Shown piece by piece: positions 60,736 through 64,000 of a stretch of 64,000 nt of DNA (within the stretch, counting starts at the first letter, position 1; every line of letters starts with the position of its first letter). Position numbers and translations under genes: made by a program. The stretch is from Alkalihalophilus marmarensis DSM 21297 (GTDB lineage: Bacteria; Bacillota; Bacilli; Bacillales; Bacillaceae_D): the NCBI RefSeq assembly GCF_000474275.2, contig NZ_ATAE01000005.1, positions 186,001-250,000 on the forward strand, in the 5' to 3' direction. Under the pieces are notes generated by a model. That model was not told where the DNA came from, did not search any database, and was given only the letters and a program-made list of their open reading frames with translations.

Positions 60736-61203
60736 TTATAATGTTTTCACCATTGACACATGAGGGATGCCCGCATCAAGAAATTCATCCGAAGTGATTT
60801 CATAACCTAACTTCGAGTAAAAGGGTTGTGCGTGTGTTTGAGCATTAAGCTTTACCTTTGAAACACCAAGATTCAGCGCCTCTTTTTCCATTTCATTCAT
60901 TAAAAAACGTCCTGCACCAGTGCCGCGTGCATCTTTTGCCACACATATACGTTCAGCTTTAGCGTACCCATCAACCAAGCGTAAGCGTCCTGCACCAATT
61001 GCTTTTGAACCAATATCTTCTGAACCAATATCTTCTGAACCAATTATACGGTCGTTTTCATACATGACAAAGTGAATGCTTTGATCTTCTAAATCTTCTA
61101 CTTCTTCCTCTTTAGGTACGTTTTGTTCTTCTACAAATACCTTCGTTCGAATGGAATAAGCATCTTTTAACTGTTGATCATTCATAACTTTAACTACATT
61201 CAT
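60736..61203 (-). CDS. GNAT acetyltransferase (YjcF-like)
   Basis: 155 residues, GCN5-type N-acetyltransferase, with acetyl-CoA loop in V-A-K-D-A-R-G-T-G-A-G-R-F-L-M and the end F-Y-S-K-L-G-Y-E. N-terminal start S-I-R-T-K-V-F-V-E-E-Q-N-V-P is like YjcF/ElaA. Between beta strands 2 and 3 a small tandem repeat inserts I-G-S-E-D-I-G-S-E-D-I-G-S-K-A, absent from typical relatives. It follows yjcG by seven bases; the two are an operon. Substrate unknown. Confidence 0.83.
   Translation of the reverse strand: MNVVKVMNDQQLKDAYSIRTKVFVEEQNVPKEEEVEDLEDQSIHFVMYENDRIIGSEDIGSEDIGSKAIGAGRLRLVDGYAKAERICVAKDARGTGAGRFLMNEMEKEALNLGVSKVKLNAQTHAQPFYSKLGYEITSDEFLDAGIPHVSMVKTL
60992..61051 (-). repeat. 15-bp tandem repeat inside the GNAT gene
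   Basis: Four units in a row: GCACCAATTGCTTTT, GAACCAATATCTTCT (twice, identical), GAACCAATTATACGG. The period is five codons, so the frame is kept and the protein gains repeated I-G-S-E-D pentapeptides. Confidence 0.85.
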
Positions 61204-61210
61204 CTGTTTG

Positions 61211-61720
61211 TTATTCTCCTAAGCGATAGGTTTCATAAACGGTCCAAGAACCATTTTCTAATTGATACAGCAGCTGCATGCGATCAATCACTTCATGGTG
61301 CTCAATTTTTTTCATTCTTAAACGTCCTACAACATCTGCCACTTCATCATTTGATAGGTCTTGACCAATCGTCACATGAGGAATGAACTTATATTTTGTG
61401 TTTTCTTCAAAAGGCTCTTGATGAAGCTTAGCATATAATTCAGAAAGCGTTTCGTGCTCTTTAATTTTAAAGAAAATCGTATTTGATTGTGGAGAAAAAG
61501 TATCTACTTTATACACATTAATTTCTACAGGTGATGAGCTTTTAGCAATGTCCCTTAATTTAGATGTAATGTAGGGAAGACTATCATCGCTGATTTCAAA
61601 TGGCTCTTTAACTGTAATATGCGGTGGAATTAAAGCATAATGGGAATCATAGCGCATACGGAATGAATTCGCTAAATCTTGCAATTTCTTGGTTGGAAAT
61701 AATGCAATACCATATTTCAT
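61211..61720 (-). CDS. yjcG: YjcG, 2H phosphoesterase / RNA-ligase-like
   Basis: 169 residues with the two H-x-T/S motifs of the 2H superfamily: H-I-T-V near residue 36 and H-V-T-I near residue 115. Start ATG 61720 (M-K-Y-G-I-A-L-F-P) is chosen because AGGAGGATGAGG lies before it; the frame opens six codons earlier. Conserved next to yjcF and yjcH in Bacillus. Likely acts on a cyclic nucleotide or RNA end; the substrate is unknown. Confidence 0.9.
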   Translation of the reverse strand: MKYGIALFPTKKLQDLANSFRMRYDSHYALIPPHITVKEPFEISDDSLPYITSKLRDIAKSSSPVEINVYKVDTFSPQSNTIFFKIKEHETLSELYAKLHQEPFEENTKYKFIPHVTIGQDLSNDEVADVVGRLRMKKIEHHEVIDRMQLLYQLENGSWTVYETYRLGE

Positions 61721-61825
61721 TGACCTCATCCTCCTCAATCTCGTTTTTATTTATCATACAGATACTTACTAAAAATGTCTATTGGCTCTTAGTCCTTTTT
61801 GTAAAAAAGAGCAGTCACATCAGTT

Positions 61826-61870
61826 CAATCAACCCTATTGCAATCAATCCTATTGCAATCAATCATACGG
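61826..61870 (-). repeat. 15-bp tandem repeat at the yjcH stop codon
   Basis: CAATCAACCCTATTG, CAATCAATCCTATTG, CAATCAATCATACGG in line. The yjcH stop codon (61859-61861) lies in the third unit. Confidence 0.8.
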
Positions 61871-62593
61871 AAGGAGAGTAGTTAGGGCGCGTGGTAAATC
61901 TTTTTGCCAGTATGTCCACGTGTGATCTCCTTCAAATTCAAAGTAAGTGTACGGAAAATTCTTCTCTGTCAATAATTCATTTAATTCACGATTAGGGGAG
62001 AGGAAATCTAGCACCTTTCCATCGGTGGTTTTGACTTCCGTTTCTTTTGTACCAATGACATGATAGATCGCAATTGATTCAGGTTTAATACAATTTGAAA
62101 CGGCATCAAGCACCGTCTTATTAACGTAAGGAGAATGCATCATTACTTGTCCAAACAGGCTCGGATATTCGATTGCTGCCATTAACGAGATCGTAGCTGC
62201 AAGAGAATCACCAGCTAATGTTCTGCTTGCTGCAAGTTGATGTGTTGGGAATTTATCATCGAGATAAGGGACTAACTCATGTGCCAAAAATCGGATATAC
62301 GCTTCGGCTTTTTCACCATCTGGGTGATAGCGCTTTCTTCTTTCGTCAACGCTTGGATAAGGTACCCCGACAATAATGACATCGCGAAGTTCCGCCTCTT
62401 CAACTAATTCCTCAACCTGTCTTGGGATACGTCCTAATTGAAAATAATCATTTCCATCTTGACAGATTAACATATCATACGATTTTAATGGAGTGAAATT
62501 TGGTGGAGTATAGTAAAGTAATTTCTGCTCCGTTTGTAGATACTCACTGTTAAATGTTTCTTCAGAAAGAGTACCTTTATAAGGTCTTGCCAT
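61859..62593 (-). CDS. yjcH: Esterase of the D/YjcH family
   Basis: 244-residue alpha/beta hydrolase similar to enterochelin esterase and esterase D. ATG 62593 has AAAGGA nine bases upstream. The nucleophile elbow is G-D-S-L-A (A-G-D-S-L-A-A-T), with the likely acid and H in D-H-T-W near the C-terminus. Y-D-M-L-I-C-Q-D-G-N-D-Y near residue 40 is typical. Upstream of yjcG in the same direction. Substrate unknown. Confidence 0.87.
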   Translation of the reverse strand: MARPYKGTLSEETFNSEYLQTEQKLLYYTPPNFTPLKSYDMLICQDGNDYFQLGRIPRQVEELVEEAELRDVIIVGVPYPSVDERRKRYHPDGEKAEAYIRFLAHELVPYLDDKFPTHQLAASRTLAGDSLAATISLMAAIEYPSLFGQVMMHSPYVNKTVLDAVSNCIKPESIAIYHVIGTKETEVKTTDGKVLDFLSPNRELNELLTEKNFPYTYFEFEGDHTWTYWQKDLPRALTTLLPYD

Positions 62594-62798
62594 CTGTGCC
62601 AATCCTTTCTTATTACTAAATTTAATGAAGTGTTTTTATTTACCGGATATCAGGGTACATATTCATTACGTAATGGTTTTATTTTAACATAATTCATGTC
62701 TAAAAGCCTTTTTTGAATGCTGCATCAAAGGAATGATGCACGAGGAATGACTATTCTGTAAATTATGATAAAATAGAGAAAAAAGAGGGGGATGTATC

Positions 62799-63350
62799 AT
62801 GAAGACACCTGTACATTGTGAAGTAGTAGAACAAGCAGCTAGAGAAAAATTAAAAAATAGAGGCGTATCAATAGATGATATTGCATCCATTGTCTACGAT
62901 CTGCAACGTCCTTATAATGCGCATGTAACGCATGAACAATGCTACGAGAGTGTAGATGCAGTATTATGTAAGCGGGAAATTCAGCACGCTATTTTAGTTG
63001 GGATTGAGCTAGATGAACTAGCTGAAAACAAGCAGCTGTCAGAACCGCTGCAGTCTTTAATTGATACAGATGAAGGGTTATTTGGTGTAGATGAAACGAT
63101 TGCACTAGGCTCTGTTTTTGGGTTTGGAAGTATAGCTGTAACGTCATTTGGCTATCTTGATAAACAAAAAGTCGGGATTATTAATGAGCTGGACAAACGT
63201 AAAACAGAAGTACATACTTTCCTAGATGATCTTGTAGCTAGTATCGCAGCAAGTGCAGCAGCAAGACTCGCACATAGGCTGCGTGACATCGAAGAAAACC
63301 GCCGCCTTGAAGATATTAAAAAGCGAGAAGATGAAGAGTTGATCGGTTAA
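62799..63350 (+). CDS. pgpA: Phosphatidylglycerophosphatase A family protein
   Basis: 183 residues. Soluble PgpA-like form without clear membrane helices, as in B. subtilis YutG/YpjQ. Features: R-G-V-S-I-D-D-I-A-S-I-V-Y-D-L-Q near residue 25, D-E-G-L-F-G-V-D-E-T and G-S-I-A-V-T-S-F-G-Y-L-D-K. It may dephosphorylate PGP to PG. GAGGGGGATGTATC lies before ATG 62799. The basic C-terminal helix (R-L-A-H-R-L-R-D-I-E-E) is longer than usual. Confidence 0.75.
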   Translation: MKTPVHCEVVEQAAREKLKNRGVSIDDIASIVYDLQRPYNAHVTHEQCYESVDAVLCKREIQHAILVGIELDELAENKQLSEPLQSLIDTDEGLFGVDETIALGSVFGFGSIAVTSFGYLDKQKVGIINELDKRKTEVHTFLDDLVASIAASAAARLAHRLRDIEENRRLEDIKKREDEELIG

Positions 63351-63354
63351 ACAA

Positions 63355-63445
63355 GGCTTCCGCTGTATGTACTCGCTTTCCACAGAGTGTCCCGAAGCCT
63401 CCCTATCGTTCCGCTCTTGTGAGATACCTATCAGTAAAAGTCGCC
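63355..63445 (+). repeat. Degraded partial copy of the GC-rich repeat, B2
   Basis: TTCCGCTGTATG ... CGCTTTCC ... GAAGCCTCCCTATCGTTCCGCTC ... GAGATACC resembles the first half of the full repeat that follows. It parallels the degraded copy A3 at 12225-12320 in opposite orientation. Confidence 0.6.
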
Positions 63446-63446
63446 C

Positions 63447-63583
63447 TACCATAGTTGTTGATTTCCGCTGCAGGCACACGCTTTCCGCGGGCGGCCCGGG
63501 AGCTTCCTCGTCGCTACGCTCCTGCGAGATCTCCCTGGTCACGCGCATCCCGCTGGAGTCGGTGCCTTCCGCTACAATCAACG
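63447..63583 (+). repeat. GC-rich dispersed repeat, copy B
   Basis: TGTTGATTTCCGCTGCAGG, CACGCTTTCCGCGGGCGGCC, CGGGAGCTTCCTCGTCGCTA, GCTCCTGCGAGATCTCCCTG, GTCACGCGCATCCCGCTGGA, GTCGG. Near-identical to the minus strand of 12045-12181. It starts about 100 bases after pgpA. Confidence 0.85.
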
Positions 63584-63719
63584 GAGCGAGCAGGTTAATA
63601 AGTGGTTCCTATCATTTAAAGCAGGTGTTCAGTGATTTATCTTTTATAGTGAAGATAATTTAATTTTGGTCTGCTCTAAATAGAAATCATCCCACTAAAT
63701 CCGTTTCAAGGACAGTACT

Positions 63720-63850
63720 TAGCGGATGAAATATGTGGAGACTTCTGTGGGGCCTAGAGCAGGAGTGAGATCCCACAGGGCTTTAGCCCGAGGAAGCTCA
63801 CTAGCTCCCCACGGAAAGCGCAGTATATTTCAGGAGCGGTGACTATGCTC
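63720..63850 (-). repeat. GC-rich dispersed repeat, copy C
   Basis: Inverted relative to A1 (11690-11905): AGCGGATGAAATATG, CCTAGAGCAGGAGTGAGATC, CACAGGGCTTTAGCCCGAGG, AAGCTCAC, GGAAAGCGCAGTATATTTCA, GGAGCGG. With B and B2 it fills most of the 650 bases after pgpA. Confidence 0.8.
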
Positions 63851-63959
63851 TAACCCATGTTTAAAGCACTCTTAGTTAAAAAAGTTTTCAAGGTTCACCT
63901 GCTCCCAAAAAAGCGAAGTGAATTTCAAGGGCTGCGAGGTTACACACGCGGCCTCTTCA

Positions 63960-63988
63960 TTGCTTGAGCAGACAGAATTCAGTATAAT
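63960..63988 (+). promoter_or_regulatory. Promoter reading out of the window
   Basis: TTGCTT, 17-base spacer, TATAAT. The gene it serves lies past the end. Confidence 0.5.
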
Positions 63989-64000
63989 AGAAGATATTGG

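Noticed and set aside
63222-63663. Overlapping frames on both strands after pgpA
   Set aside because: Both follow from the GC-rich repeat B and the end of pgpA; no start signals and no recognisable product.

Overview
The window looks like a chromosomal segment of an endospore-forming Bacillaceae species. The evidence is moderately AT-rich DNA, strong AGGAGG-type ribosome binding sites, GTG and TTG starts, a SpoVAF germination protein, a sporulation-type histidine kinase, and gene order that largely follows the Bacillus subtilis cshB-nfo-yqfT ... zur-yqfW-yqfX-ispG-yqfZ ... sodA-yqgE-pbpA ... rpmG-yqgN ... yqgO-gluP ... yqgQ-glcK ... yqgU ... yqgV block, followed by yjcF-yjcG-yjcH. An NhaC antiporter and the general repeat landscape would suit an alkaliphilic or salt-tolerant Bacillaceae (inference only).

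Layout. 0-5 kb: end of cshB, nfo, yqfT, an orphan sensor kinase, and a manganese-type ABC pair (mntBC) with a convincing promoter and an MntR-like operator inside a 42-bp palindrome. 5-10 kb: lytic transglycosylase and the polyphosphate pair ppx-ppk. 10-13.6 kb: zinc-type ABC genes (znuC, two znuB paralogues) and zur, split by about 700 bp of GC-rich dispersed repeats. 13.7-23 kb: housekeeping and membrane genes (yqfW, yqfX, ispG, yqfZ, MFS, DUF1002, NfeD, a frameshifted DUF1189 gene, Na/Pi transporter), plus an unlisted 37-residue gene. 23.2-23.8 kb: a five-tRNA operon (Asn, Met, His, Ile2, Ser), followed by a 21-nt phased repeat array. 24-30 kb: uppP, sodA, a 125-bp tandem repeat, yqgE, a 6S RNA gene, and pbpA.

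30-38 kb: an accessory alpha-glucan cluster on the plus strand: DUF4912/HTH protein, a GH57-GT4 fusion, a nucleotidyltransferase fused to a degenerate phosphomannomutase domain, and a gene holding only a GH15 N-terminal domain. It faces a divergent two-gene operon whose membrane protein carries a similar small helix-turn-helix. 38-50 kb: rpmG, yqgN, DUF92, thiF, a second 21-nt phased array, nhaC, yqgO, HAD phosphatase, rhomboid protease gluP, spoVAF, yueI, yqgQ and glcK. 50-60 kb: aspA, yqgU, a TPP-riboswitch-controlled thiE-thiS-thiG-thiO-thiD operon, fetAB, and an in-frame DUF1385-YqgV fusion with an intact internal start site. 60-64 kb: yjcFGH homologues, pgpA, and a second cluster of GC-rich repeats that is the inverted counterpart of the cluster at 11.7-12.3 kb.

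The least explained signals are the two helically phased arrays (core CGCAAT every 21 nt), the glucan cluster, the fused DUF1385-YqgV gene, and the inverted repeat clusters about 52 kb apart.
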